Shown: positions 25,399-34,271 of the stretch, piece after piece
How positions within the stretch are numbered: the first letter of the stretch is position 1
How the letters are laid out: each line of letters begins with the position of its first letter
Source of the DNA: Streptomyces uncialis
GTDB lineage: Bacteria > Actinomycetota > Actinomycetes > Streptomycetales > Streptomycetaceae
Reading direction: 5' to 3'
Assembly: GCF_001905345.1 (NCBI RefSeq)
Contig: NZ_LFBV01000003.1
Coordinates: forward strand, 612,985-676,984
DNA: 64,000 nucleotides
Program-made: the position numbers and the translations under genes
The notes under the pieces: model-generated
The model's database searches: none
What the model saw: only the letters and a program-made list of their open reading frames with translations
Told to the model about the DNA's origin: nothing

Positions 25399-28300
25399 GC
25401 GGCACGACGACGAGGGGCCCGACCCGCGGTTCAGTGTGGCCGTCATCGGGCTGGCGGGGCGGTTCCCCGGCGCGGACGGCACGGGCGAACTGTGGCGGTC
25501 GCTGCTGGCGGGCGACGAGGGGATCACGGTCCTCGACGAGGCGCAGCATCTGGCCGCCGGGGGTGATCCGGCGCTGCTCGACGACCCCTACCATGTGCGG
25601 GCCGTCGCGGAGATCGCCGGACTGGACCGGTTCGACGCGGAGTTCTTCGGCTACTCCCCGGCCGAGGCCGCGCTGCTGGACCCGCAGCAGCGGATGTTCC
25701 TGGAGGTCGCCCATCACGCGTTCGAGGACAGCGGCTACCCGCCGGGCGGACATCCCGGGGCGGTCGGTGTCTACGCCGGTTCCGGACCGAGCCGGTACTT
25801 CACCACGAACCTGGCGCCCTGGTACGCGGGCCGCCCCGGTTCGCTGGACCACACGGCCGCGCTGTCCGCCAACTCGGCGGGCACCCTGCCCACCCGCGTC
25901 TCGTACCTGATGGGGCTCACGGGCCCCAGCATCAGCGTGGCGACGGCCTGTTCGACGTCGCTGGTGGCGGTGCACCTCGCCTGCCAGGACCTGCTGGCGC
26001 AGCGCTGCGATCTGGCGCTCGCGGGCGGGGTGGCGCTCAATCCGCACGCCCGGCTCGGCTACCGCTACGTCCAGGACGGCCCGTACTCGCCGGACGGCAA
26101 GGTCCGCGCCTTCGACCGGCGGGCCGCCGGGATGCTGCAAGGGGACGGCGCGGGGGTCGTGGTGCTCAAGCGGCTCGCGGACGCGCTGGCCGACGGGGAC
26201 ACCGTCCGGGCGGTCGTCCTCGGTTCCGCCGTGAACAACGACGGCGACCGCAAGATCGGGTTCACCGCGCCGAGCACCACCGGGCAGACGGAGGTGATCG
26301 TGTCGGCGCTGCTGGAGGCCGGGGTGTCCCCGGCGTCCATCGGGTACGTCGAGGCGCACGGTACGGGCACCCCGGTCGGCGACCCGATCGAACTGACCGC
26401 GCTGCACGACGCGTTCGAGCGGGCGGGCGGCCATCCGGGGGGCTGCGCGATCGGGTCGGTGAAGACCAACATCGGTCATCTCGACGCGGCGGCGGGCGTG
26501 GCGGGGCTGATCAAGACGGTGCTGGCGCTGGAGCACGGCACGATCCCGCCCACCCTGCACCTGGACGAGCCGACCGAGCTGTTCGACTGGGCGGCGAGTC
26601 CCTTCGAGCCCGCGGTGACGGCCCGTCCGTGGCGGGTGCCCGGCCCGCGGCGCGCGGGTGTCAGTTCCTTCGGGATCGGCGGCACCAACGCCCATGTCGT
26701 CCTGGAGCAGCCGCCGTCCGCGCCGCCGTCCGCGCCCGGCCGGGAGCACACACTGCTGACGATCTCGGCGCGCACCCCCGCCGCGCTGGACGAGACGGCC
26801 CGTCTGCTGGGCGAGCGGCTGACGGCCGGACCGGCGCCGCGGCTCGACGACATCGGCCACACCCTCGCCGCCGGCCGCACCGCGCACCCCTACCGCCGCG
26901 CCTTGGTCGTACGGTCCGCGGACGAGGCCGCCGAGCGGCTGCGGGAGACCATCGGGGCCGCCGCGGAACCGGCGCGGCAGCGGCCGGTGGTGCTGCTGCT
27001 GCCGGGCGGCGGTGTCCACTACGACGGGATGGGCCGGGGTCTGTACGCGACCGAGCCCGTGTACCGGGAGACGATCGACCGGTGCGCCGGGATCCTGCGG
27101 CCGGTGCTGGGCCGGGACATCAGGGACGCGCTCCTGGCGGAGGCCGCCGCCTCCCGGGACGGGGGCGAGCACACCGCCCTGCTCGACGGGACCGCCACCG
27201 GTCACCGCGCGGCGTCGTTCCCGGCGCTGGTGGCCACCGAGTACGCGCTGGCCCGGGTGCTGGAACAGCGTTACGGCGTGACCCCGGTGGCCCTGCTCGG
27301 GCACAGCCTCGGCGAGTACACGGCCGCCTGCCTGGCCGGGGTGATCGCCCTGGAGGACGTACTGCCGCTGGTCGCGGAGCGGGAGCGGCTGTTCGCCTCG
27401 GTCGGCGGGACCAGTCTGAGCGTGCGGCGGGGCGAGGACGCGGTGACGCCGTTCCTCGCGCCGGGCCTCGCGGTGGCCGCGGTCAACGGCCCGGACGCCT
27501 GCACGGTCTCCGGGCGGACCGACGCGGTGATCGCGCTGGAGGCCCGGCTGGCCGCCGCCGGGGTGGACCATCACCGGCTGCGGGTGCCGGTGGCCGTGCA
27601 CTCCCCCGTCCTCGACCCGGTGCTCCCCGAGTTCCGGGACCTGGTGGCGGGCATCCGGCTGAGCAAGCCCCGGGTCCCGTACCTGTCGAACGTCACCGGC
27701 ACCTGGATCACCGAGGAGGAGGCCACCGACCCCGAGTACTGGGTGCGGCACAGCAGGCGGACCGTGCGGTTCGCGGACGCGCTGCGGACCCTGGGCGACG
27801 CGGCCCGGCCGCCGGTGCTGCTGGAGGCCGGTCCGGGCGGCGGGCTCGGCAAGCTCGCCCGGACCGTACTGGGTCCGCGGGTCCCGGTGGTGGCCGCGCT
27901 GCGGCACGCCTACGCCGAGCAGGACGACGGGTCGTTCCTGCTGGGCGCGCTGGGCGCGCTGTGGTGCGCGGGCGCCGAGCCGGATCTGCCGGCCCTGTGG
28001 CGCGGGACCCGTCCGCGCCGGGTCCCGCTGCCCGGATATCCGTTCGCCCGCTCCCGGTTCTGGATCGACCCGCCGGGCGGGGGCCCGGTCAGCGGCGGCC
28101 CGGTGCCGTCGTACACCCCGGCGGACGACGGCTCGCCGTCGGTGGCGGCGGCGGTCGGCACGCGATCCCGGTCCGGTCCGCCGGACGACAGCCCGCTGGG
28201 GCGGGTGACCCGGCTCTGGGAGGAGTCGCTGGGCGTCACCGGTATCGCGCCCGACCAGAACTTCTTCGACCTCGGCGGCGACTCGATGCTGCTGATGCGG

Positions 28301-28579
28301 CTGACCGGGCAGGTACGGGACGCCCTGGGCGTCGACCTGTCGGTACGCCGTCTGTACGTGGGCGACCGGCTCACCGTGGCCGGATTCCTCGCCGAGGCCG
28401 CCGAGCACAACCGGACCGGGCCCACCGGGACCGGGCCCGCTGACGCCGGGACGCCCGCCGGAGCGGCTGCCGGTCAGTCGTCCCCCGCCGACTCCCCCAC
28501 CCTCTCGCCCGCGCCTTCCCCCGACCCTTCAGCAGCAGCAGCAACAGCAGCTCCTCCGAACGGACAGGACGAAGAATGA
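25391..28579 (+). CDS. Type I polyketide synthase, KS-AT-ACP
   Basis: A 1062-residue minimal PKS module. The ketosynthase has Cys187 (TACSTS), His323 (HGTGT) and His363 (NIGHLD), a complete triad; the acyltransferase has Ser639 (GHSLGE); the carrier serine is 965 (LGGDSM). The AT motif reads VAVHS where malonyl-specific domains usually have HAFH; malonyl is my best guess. There are no reductive domains and no thioesterase, so the chain would leave as a beta-keto acyl-ACP. The ACP is followed by a proline/serine-rich tail of about 60 residues. It overlaps the NRPS upstream and the methyltransferase downstream, so it extends the peptidyl chain by one ketide. Confidence 0.93.
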   Translation: MAERHDDEGPDPRFSVAVIGLAGRFPGADGTGELWRSLLAGDEGITVLDEAQHLAAGGDPALLDDPYHVRAVAEIAGLDRFDAEFFGYSPAEAALLDPQQRMFLEVAHHAFEDSGYPPGGHPGAVGVYAGSGPSRYFTTNLAPWYAGRPGSLDHTAALSANSAGTLPTRVSYLMGLTGPSISVATACSTSLVAVHLACQDLLAQRCDLALAGGVALNPHARLGYRYVQDGPYSPDGKVRAFDRRAAGMLQGDGAGVVVLKRLADALADGDTVRAVVLGSAVNNDGDRKIGFTAPSTTGQTEVIVSALLEAGVSPASIGYVEAHGTGTPVGDPIELTALHDAFERAGGHPGGCAIGSVKTNIGHLDAAAGVAGLIKTVLALEHGTIPPTLHLDEPTELFDWAASPFEPAVTARPWRVPGPRRAGVSSFGIGGTNAHVVLEQPPSAPPSAPGREHTLLTISARTPAALDETARLLGERLTAGPAPRLDDIGHTLAAGRTAHPYRRALVVRSADEAAERLRETIGAAAEPARQRPVVLLLPGGGVHYDGMGRGLYATEPVYRETIDRCAGILRPVLGRDIRDALLAEAAASRDGGEHTALLDGTATGHRAASFPALVATEYALARVLEQRYGVTPVALLGHSLGEYTAACLAGVIALEDVLPLVAERERLFASVGGTSLSVRRGEDAVTPFLAPGLAVAAVNGPDACTVSGRTDAVIALEARLAAAGVDHHRLRVPVAVHSPVLDPVLPEFRDLVAGIRLSKPRVPYLSNVTGTWITEEEATDPEYWVRHSRRTVRFADALRTLGDAARPPVLLEAGPGGGLGKLARTVLGPRVPVVAALRHAYAEQDDGSFLLGALGALWCAGAEPDLPALWRGTRPRRVPLPGYPFARSRFWIDPPGGGPVSGGPVPSYTPADDGSPSVAAAVGTRSRSGPPDDSPLGRVTRLWEESLGVTGIAPDQNFFDLGGDSMLLMRLTGQVRDALGVDLSVRRLYVGDRLTVAGFLAEAAEHNRTGPTGTGPADAGTPAGAAAGQSSPADSPTLSPAPSPDPSAAAATAAPPNGQDEE

Positions 28580-29595
28580 GCCAGGAAACCCCCGCCCTCC
28601 CGCCCCGACTGCGTCTGATCGAGATCATCTCCGCGGGCTGGGTCTCCGCCGCCGTGTCGGCGCTCGCCGAACTGGGCGTCGCCGATCTGCTCGACGAGCC
28701 GCGGACCACCGCCGAACTGGCCGAGGGCAGCGGCACGGACCCCGACGCGCTGGAGCGCTTCCTGTACGCCGCCGCCACCGCCGGGGTGGTGCTCGCCCGG
28801 CCCGACGGCCGGTTCGCGCTCACCGAGGTCGGCGCCGTGCTGCGCTCCGACCATCCGACGAGCATGCGCGAGATGTGCCGCCTCACCGGGATGGAGGAGT
28901 TCGCCCGGACCTGGGCGAACGCGTCCCACACCGCGCGCACCGGCGCGCCCGCCTTCGACGCGGCGTTCGGCCGCTCCCTGTGGTCGCACATGGGGGACGG
29001 GGAGAACGCCGAGTTCTCCGGGGTGTTCCACCGGGCGATGGCCGAGTCCGCCGCCGCGCACACCGTCAGCTCGGCCTACGCGTTCCCCGACGACGCGCAT
29101 GTCGTGGACGTCGGCGGCGGCCGGGGCGCGATGCTCGCCCAGCTGCTGACCGCGCGTCCCGGGCTGACCGGGACGGTGTTCGACCTGCCGGGCGCGGTGA
29201 CCGGCGCGGCGAAGGTGCTCGCCGACGCGGGGGTCTCCGCCCGGGCCACCGTCACGGCCGGCAGCTTCTTCGACGGGGTTCCCGAGGGCGGCGACGTCTA
29301 TCTGCTGAGCCGGGTGATCGGCAACTGGAACGACGAGGACTCGGTACGCATCCTGCGGGCCGTGCGCGCGGTGATGCGGCCGACGTCCCGTCTCGTGATC
29401 GTCGGCCATATGCCGACCGGCGAGGACCGCACGCACTACGTACGGGCGCTGGACCTGTACATGTTCGTCCTGCTCCAGGCACGGCTGCGTACCCCGGAGC
29501 AGTACCGCGAACTCTTCGCGCGGGCCGGGCTTGAGCTGTCCCGCACGGATCTGCGGCCCGACAGCGAGTCCCTGGTCGAGGCCCGGCCGGTCTGA
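28576..29595 (+). CDS. SAM-dependent O-methyltransferase
   Basis: A 339-residue class I methyltransferase of the plant-like/hydroxyneurosporene family: N-terminal winged-helix dimerisation region (GVADLLDEPRTTAELAEGSGTD) and SAM-binding motif VVDVGGGRGAML (about residues 176-187), followed by VIGNWNDEDSVRIL, the conserved loop near the active site. It overlaps the PKS stop codon (ATGA). It most likely O-methylates the siderophore, for example the enol of the beta-keto unit or a phenol. Methylating the phenol would remove an iron ligand, so the enol seems likelier; that is inference. Confidence 0.9.
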   Translation: MSQETPALPPRLRLIEIISAGWVSAAVSALAELGVADLLDEPRTTAELAEGSGTDPDALERFLYAAATAGVVLARPDGRFALTEVGAVLRSDHPTSMREMCRLTGMEEFARTWANASHTARTGAPAFDAAFGRSLWSHMGDGENAEFSGVFHRAMAESAAAHTVSSAYAFPDDAHVVDVGGGRGAMLAQLLTARPGLTGTVFDLPGAVTGAAKVLADAGVSARATVTAGSFFDGVPEGGDVYLLSRVIGNWNDEDSVRILRAVRAVMRPTSRLVIVGHMPTGEDRTHYVRALDLYMFVLLQARLRTPEQYRELFARAGLELSRTDLRPDSESLVEARPV

Positions 29596-29654
29596 TCCCC
29601 GGCCCCTGCGCCATGACAGGCCCCGCACATCAGACACCGGTGGAAGGAGCAGCG

Positions 29655-31346
29655 ATGCCGAACAGCACCGTGGCCGAAGGATTCGTTCCCTGGCCGGCCG
29701 GCTTCGCCGAGCGGTACCGCGCGGCGGGCCACTGGCGCGGTGTCCCGCTGGGCGGGCTGCTGCGCGAGGCGGCCGGGGCGCACGGCGAGCGGATCGCGGT
29801 GGCCGACGAGCACAGCCGCTGGTCGTTCACCGCGCTGGACGACGCGGCCGACCGGACCGCCGCCGGACTGCGCTCGCTCGGTGTCGCGCCGGGCGACCGG
29901 GTGGTGGTGCATCTGCCGAACCGGACGGAGTTCGCGGTGCTGTGCTTCGCGCTGTTCCGGCTCGGCGCGCTGCCGGTCCTCGCGCTGCCCGCGCACGGCC
30001 GGACCGAGATCCGGTATCTGAGCGAGCTGTCCGGGGCCGTCGCCTATGTGGGTACGGGCGGTGCGCGGGCCCCGGACGGTCCGCCGGTCACCGAGGGGCT
30101 GCGCGAGGCGTGTCCCTCGGTGCGGCATCTGGTGACCGTCGGGGAGGCGGGCCCCGGCGAGGTGCCGTTCGGCTCGCTCACCGCGCACGAGCCGCTGGCC
30201 GGGCCGGACCCCGACCCCTCGGGGCCCGCGCTGCTGCTGCTGTCCGGCGGTTCCACGGGGCTGCCGAAGCTGATCCCGCGCACCCATGACGACTACGCGT
30301 ACAACGCGCGCACCATGGCCGCGTGGTGCGGGCTGACGCCCGACGACACATATCTGGCGGTGCTGCCGGTCGGCCACAACTTCCCGCTGGCGTGCCCGGG
30401 GCTGCTCGGCGCGGTCGTCGCGGGCAGCCGGACCGTGCTCACGGAGGTCGCGAGTCCGCCGGAGGTCTTCCCGCTGATCGAACGGGAGCGGGTGACCGTG
30501 ACCGCGCTGGTGCCGCCGCTGGCGGCGCTGTGGACGAAGGCCGCCGCCTGGGTCCCGGCGGATCTGGGCAGTCTGCGGCTGGTACAGGTCGGCGGCGCCC
30601 GGCTGCCGGAGGCGACGGCCCGTGCACTGCCCGGCGCGCTGGGCTGCGGGCTGCAACAGGTCTTCGGCATGGCGGAGGGGCTGCTGTGCGCCACCCGTGC
30701 CGACGACCCGCCGGAGGTCGTGGCCACGACCCAGGGGCGCCCCGTCTCGCCCGACGACGAGATCCTCGTCGTCGGGGAGGACGGCGCCCCGGTGCCCGAC
30801 GGGACCACCGGCGAACTGCTCACCCGGGGCCCGTACACGCTGCGCGGCTACTACCGCGCCGAGGCGCACAACGCCGTCGCGTTCACGCCCGACGGCCACT
30901 ACCGCTCCGGTGATCTGGTGCGGCGCACGGCGGCGGGCGACCTCGTCGTCGAGGGCCGGGTCAAGGAGCAGATCAACCGCGGCGGGGAGAAGGTTTCCCC
31001 GGAGGAGGTGGAGACGCATCTCCTGAGCCATCCGGCGGTGGACGCGGTGGTGGTGGTCGGGGTCCCCGACGACGTGCTCGGGGAACGGGTGTGCGCCTGG
31101 GTACGGCCCGCCCCCGGCGCCGATCCGGCGGCGCTGACCGCGCCGGTCCTGGCCGACCATCTGCGGGCCGCGGGACTGGCCGCGTTCAAACGGCCCGACC
31201 AGGTGGAGACCGCCGGCGGCTGGCCCGTCACCGGGGTCGGCAAGGTCGACCGGCGGGCCCTGACCGCGCGGGGCGCCGAACGGTCCCGCACCACGCACCG
31301 ACCGCACCAGCCCCCCTCGAAGGCCGAGCGACGGAGTCCCGCATGA
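29655..31346 (+). CDS. Salicyl-AMP ligase (MbtA/YbtE/PchD-like)
   Basis: A 563-residue stand-alone aryl-acid adenylating enzyme. It has the ATP loop LLLLSGGSTGLPKLIPRTHDDY (about residues 193-214), GHNFPLACPG, typical of aryl-acid ligases, YRSGDLVRRTAAGDLVVEGR and the catalytic lysine in GVGKVDRRAL. It activates salicylate and loads it on the aryl carrier domain encoded by the next gene, which overlaps it by ATGA. The ATG at 29655 has AAGGAGC upstream, so it is preferred to one 42 bases earlier. Confidence 0.92.
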   Translation: MPNSTVAEGFVPWPAGFAERYRAAGHWRGVPLGGLLREAAGAHGERIAVADEHSRWSFTALDDAADRTAAGLRSLGVAPGDRVVVHLPNRTEFAVLCFALFRLGALPVLALPAHGRTEIRYLSELSGAVAYVGTGGARAPDGPPVTEGLREACPSVRHLVTVGEAGPGEVPFGSLTAHEPLAGPDPDPSGPALLLLSGGSTGLPKLIPRTHDDYAYNARTMAAWCGLTPDDTYLAVLPVGHNFPLACPGLLGAVVAGSRTVLTEVASPPEVFPLIERERVTVTALVPPLAALWTKAAAWVPADLGSLRLVQVGGARLPEATARALPGALGCGLQQVFGMAEGLLCATRADDPPEVVATTQGRPVSPDDEILVVGEDGAPVPDGTTGELLTRGPYTLRGYYRAEAHNAVAFTPDGHYRSGDLVRRTAAGDLVVEGRVKEQINRGGEKVSPEEVETHLLSHPAVDAVVVVGVPDDVLGERVCAWVRPAPGADPAALTAPVLADHLRAAGLAAFKRPDQVETAGGWPVTGVGKVDRRALTARGAERSRTTHRPHQPPSKAERRSPA

Positions 31347-32974
31347 CATCATCCCCGCGGCTTTACCACACCCTCTCGACACCCGTGCCCGGTGATCCGC
31401 TGACGGTCGCCGTCCGCCTCGCGATGCGGGCCGCGGACACCCCCCATGTGCTGTACGAGCGGCACGGGACCTGGTCCGTCGCGGTGGGCGCGGCGGCCGA
31501 GCTGACGGTCACCCCGGCCGAGGTGCGGCTGAGCGCGCCGGACGGGGAGCGCACCGCGCCCTGGGAAGGACATCCCGGGCCGGTCGTACGGCAGTTGCTG
31601 GCCGGGCTGCCGTTCGAGGACTGGCGCGCCTACGGCACGGCCGCCTTCGAACTGGCCTACGCGGGTACGCCGTCACTGGCCGAACTCCCAGGCGACCAGG
31701 TGCTGTTGCGGCTGATCGTCCCGGCGGTGGAGACCCGGATCACGGACGGCACGGCCGTGATCCGGGCCCTGGACCCCGAGGCGGCCGAACGCACGGCGGC
31801 GGCCCTCGACCCGACCGCGATCGAGGTCGGCCGTACGGTGCCGGTGGATCTGGCGGGCGAGGACTCCGAGCTGTACCTCAAGGCGGTCTCCAGCGCGGCG
31901 CAGGAGATCCGGGAGGGCCGGGACGGCAGCCCCCGCAAGGTGATCCTGTCGCGTTCGGTGCCGGTCCGGGAGCCGGTGGACATCGCCCGCACCTATCTGC
32001 TGGGCCGCTCCCGCAACACCCCCGCCCGTTCGTTCCTGCTGGGTCTGGACGGACTGCGGGCCGCCGGGTTCAGTCCGGAGATCGTGCTGGCCGTCGACCC
32101 CGGCGGACGGGTGCGGACCCAGCCGCTGGCCGGGACCCGGGCGCTGACCGGGGAGGCGGGCGAGGACGACCGGCTGCGCCGGGAACTGCTCGCGGACCCG
32201 AAGGAGTTCTACGAGCACGCGGTGACGGTCCGTACGTCGTTCGGCGAGCTGGCGGACATCTGTGTCCCCGGCTCGGTGGCGGTGCACGACTACATGTCGG
32301 TCAAGCCGCGCGGCACGGCGCAGCACCTCGCCTCGGAGCTGGCGGGGACGCTCGCCCCGGGCCGCGACGGCTGGGACGCCCTCGCGTCGCTCTTCCCCGC
32401 GGTCACGGTGTCCGGGGTGCCCAAGTCCGCGGCCAACGTCTGCATCCGGCGGCTGGAGCGCGATCCCCGGGGGCTGTACGGCGGCGCGGTGCTCACCGTC
32501 GACCAGGACGGCTCGTTCGACGTGGCGCTGGTGCTGCGGTCCGTGTATCAGCGGGGGGAGCGCACCTGGCTGCGGGCGGGGGCCGGGATCGTCGGGCAGT
32601 CGCTGCCGGAGCGGGAGTTCACGGAGACCTGCGAGAAGCTGCGCAGTGTGTCCCTGAGCGTGGTGGCGGCCCAGGCACCCGGCGCGGACGCGGCGGCACC
32701 GGACCGGGCGGACCGGGACACGGGGCTGAGCGTCGAGCGGATGCGGGCGGACATCGCGGAGGCGCTGCGCTGCCCCGTCGAACTGGTCGATGACGAGCGG
32801 TCGTTGATCGCGCAGGGTCTCGACTCGGTGGGCCTGATGACGGTCGCCAGCAAGTGGAGCGCCTTCGGGGTACGGCTGAAGGTGGCGGACCTGGCCCTGG
32901 AGCCCACGCTGGCCGCCTGGGGGGAACTGGTACGGGCGCAGCGGGACGGTGGCACGCCACGGTCGGCGGTCTGA
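31343..32974 (+). CDS. Salicylate synthase fused to aryl carrier protein
   Basis: A 543-residue two-domain protein. Residues about 1-450 are a chorismate-using salicylate synthase (MbtI/Irp9/YbtS type): RKVILSRSVPV, GFSPEIVLAV, QPLAGTRALTGEAGEDD, VSGVPKSAA and VYQRGERTWLRAGAGIV are family landmarks. Residues about 465-543 are a carrier protein with serine 495 in QGLDSVGLM. It would convert chorismate to salicylate and carry the salicyl thioester that starts assembly. A carrier on the synthase is unusual; in most systems it sits on the NRPS or alone. Last gene of the operon; a perfect hairpin follows. Confidence 0.93.
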   Translation: MTSSPRLYHTLSTPVPGDPLTVAVRLAMRAADTPHVLYERHGTWSVAVGAAAELTVTPAEVRLSAPDGERTAPWEGHPGPVVRQLLAGLPFEDWRAYGTAAFELAYAGTPSLAELPGDQVLLRLIVPAVETRITDGTAVIRALDPEAAERTAAALDPTAIEVGRTVPVDLAGEDSELYLKAVSSAAQEIREGRDGSPRKVILSRSVPVREPVDIARTYLLGRSRNTPARSFLLGLDGLRAAGFSPEIVLAVDPGGRVRTQPLAGTRALTGEAGEDDRLRRELLADPKEFYEHAVTVRTSFGELADICVPGSVAVHDYMSVKPRGTAQHLASELAGTLAPGRDGWDALASLFPAVTVSGVPKSAANVCIRRLERDPRGLYGGAVLTVDQDGSFDVALVLRSVYQRGERTWLRAGAGIVGQSLPEREFTETCEKLRSVSLSVVAAQAPGADAAAPDRADRDTGLSVERMRADIAEALRCPVELVDDERSLIAQGLDSVGLMTVASKWSAFGVRLKVADLALEPTLAAWGELVRAQRDGGTPRSAV

Positions 32975-33026
32975 CCGCCCAGGTGGCGCCGGACGGCCCG
33001 ACTCGTGCCGAACCGCCCAGGTGGTG

Positions 33027-33063
33027 CCGATGGCCCGGCGCGGCGATCGCGCCGGGCCATCGG
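33027..33063. terminator. Bidirectional terminator after the biosynthetic operon
   Basis: A perfect 16-bp stem (CCGATGGCCCGGCGCG) with a 5-base loop lies between the convergent salicylate synthase and TetR genes. Confidence 0.85.
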
Positions 33064-33161
33064 ACCGGCCGGACCCGGGAGTGTGCGCAGCCCAGTCGCC
33101 ACTCCCGTGTCCAGCCCGCTCGGGGTCGGGCCGGCCCCACCCGTACCCGCCCCGGTGATGG

Positions 33162-34271
33162 TCATCTCGGTGGTGGTGCGGCCTGGTCCGGGACGCCGGG
33201 GGCGGTGGCGTCCGTACCGGTGGTGGGTGTAGCCCGGGTGGCCTTGGCGGGGGTGGCCTTGCCGGCGGCGTTCGTACCGGTCGTGGCGGTACCGGTCGTG
33301 GCGGTACCGGTCGTGGCGGTACCGGTCGTGGCGGTACCGGTCGTGGCGGTACCGGTCGTGGCGGTACCGGTCGTGGCGGTACCGGTCGTGGCGGTACCGG
33401 TCGTGGCGGTACCGGAGGCGTCCGGCGGGGAGGAGGCGGACTCCCCGGTGGGCGGGGTACCAGGTGCCTGGGTCTCGGGCACGCGGGTCTCGGGGGCGTG
33501 GGTGTCGCAGGCCGGTTCGTAGGTGGCCGGGGTCGCGGGGACATGGGTGCCGGGTGTCGGGGTCGGGGGGACCGGTTTCGCGCAGATCGGGGTGTCGGAG
33601 ACCTGGGTGCCGGGGGCGGGGGCGGGGGCGCGGTCGGTCAGGCCGTCGAGCACCAGGTCGAGCTTGCGTCCGAACCAGGCGCGCGGGGAGCAGACGACCG
33701 CGTGCTCGATGGGTCCGCGCAGCCGGGGGTCCAGCAGCGGGGTCGCCGCCTCGATCCGGCCGCGGCGGGCGGTGAGCGCGCCGGTGCCGTCGGCCCGGGG
33801 GCCCGTGGTGATACGTCCCAGCAGGAAGGTGTCGAGGGCCAGTTCACCGATGACGTCCACCGCGAGGACCGCGTCGATGGGCTGGAATCCGCTCTCCAGC
33901 AGCCGCACCGCCATCCGGTCCATCCGGATGGCGAGCGCCGGGGGCGAGGTGGGCTGGACGACGACCGCCTCGGCGAGACCGGGATGCGCGGCGTACACAC
34001 CCCACAGCCCCCAGGCCCCGGAGGCCAGCCGGGCGCGCCAGCCGTGCCCTTCGGCCTGCTGCGGGACACGGGCGAAGCAGGTTTCGACAGCGGCGGCCAC
34101 CATCTCGTCACGGTTGGCGAAGTAGCGGTACAGGGTGGACGGCCGGATACCGAGCCGCTGGGCGACCGAGCTGACCGTGACGGTGCCGAAGCCCTGTTCG
34201 ACGACGGCCGCGAGGACGGAGTCGCGGTCGACCAGAGGGCGCCGCCCCGGGCGGCCCCGGGCCGCTGTCAC
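33162..34271 (-). CDS. TetR family regulator with long repetitive C-terminal tail
   Basis: A 369-residue protein. The first 210 residues are a TetR regulator (VTVSSVAQRLGIRPSTLYRYFANRDEMVAAA near the start, RAWFGRKLDLVLDGLTD at the end of the domain), paralogous to the TetR at the left end of the cluster. The remaining 160 residues are Pro/Thr/Ala-rich and include nine copies of TATTG encoded by a 15-bp tandem repeat. Such a tail is foreign to TetR proteins and may be unstructured. The GTG start overlaps the stop of the ABC gene upstream (GTGA), so it belongs to the ABC transporter operon and may regulate it. Confidence 0.82.
   Translation of the reverse strand: MTAARGRPGRRPLVDRDSVLAAVVEQGFGTVTVSSVAQRLGIRPSTLYRYFANRDEMVAAAVETCFARVPQQAEGHGWRARLASGAWGLWGVYAAHPGLAEAVVVQPTSPPALAIRMDRMAVRLLESGFQPIDAVLAVDVIGELALDTFLLGRITTGPRADGTGALTARRGRIEAATPLLDPRLRGPIEHAVVCSPRAWFGRKLDLVLDGLTDRAPAPAPGTQVSDTPICAKPVPPTPTPGTHVPATPATYEPACDTHAPETRVPETQAPGTPPTGESASSPPDASGTATTGTATTGTATTGTATTGTATTGTATTGTATTGTATTGTATTGTNAAGKATPAKATRATPTTGTDATAPGVPDQAAPPPR
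33274..33415. repeat. Nine perfect 15-bp tandem repeats inside TetR tail
   Basis: GTACCGGTCGTGGCG is repeated nine times without change, then half a copy. On the minus strand it encodes (TATTG)n in frame with the TetR gene. Perfect identity at all positions indicates recent expansion. Confidence 0.95.

Noticed and set aside
24446..28408. Minus-strand open frame of 1320 codons
   Set aside because: Antisense to the NRPS and PKS genes, with compositional bias and no ribosome binding site.
33274..33415. Regular repeat array, considered as CRISPR
   Set aside because: Repeats are 15 bp and directly abutting with no spacers; they are an in-frame coding minisatellite.
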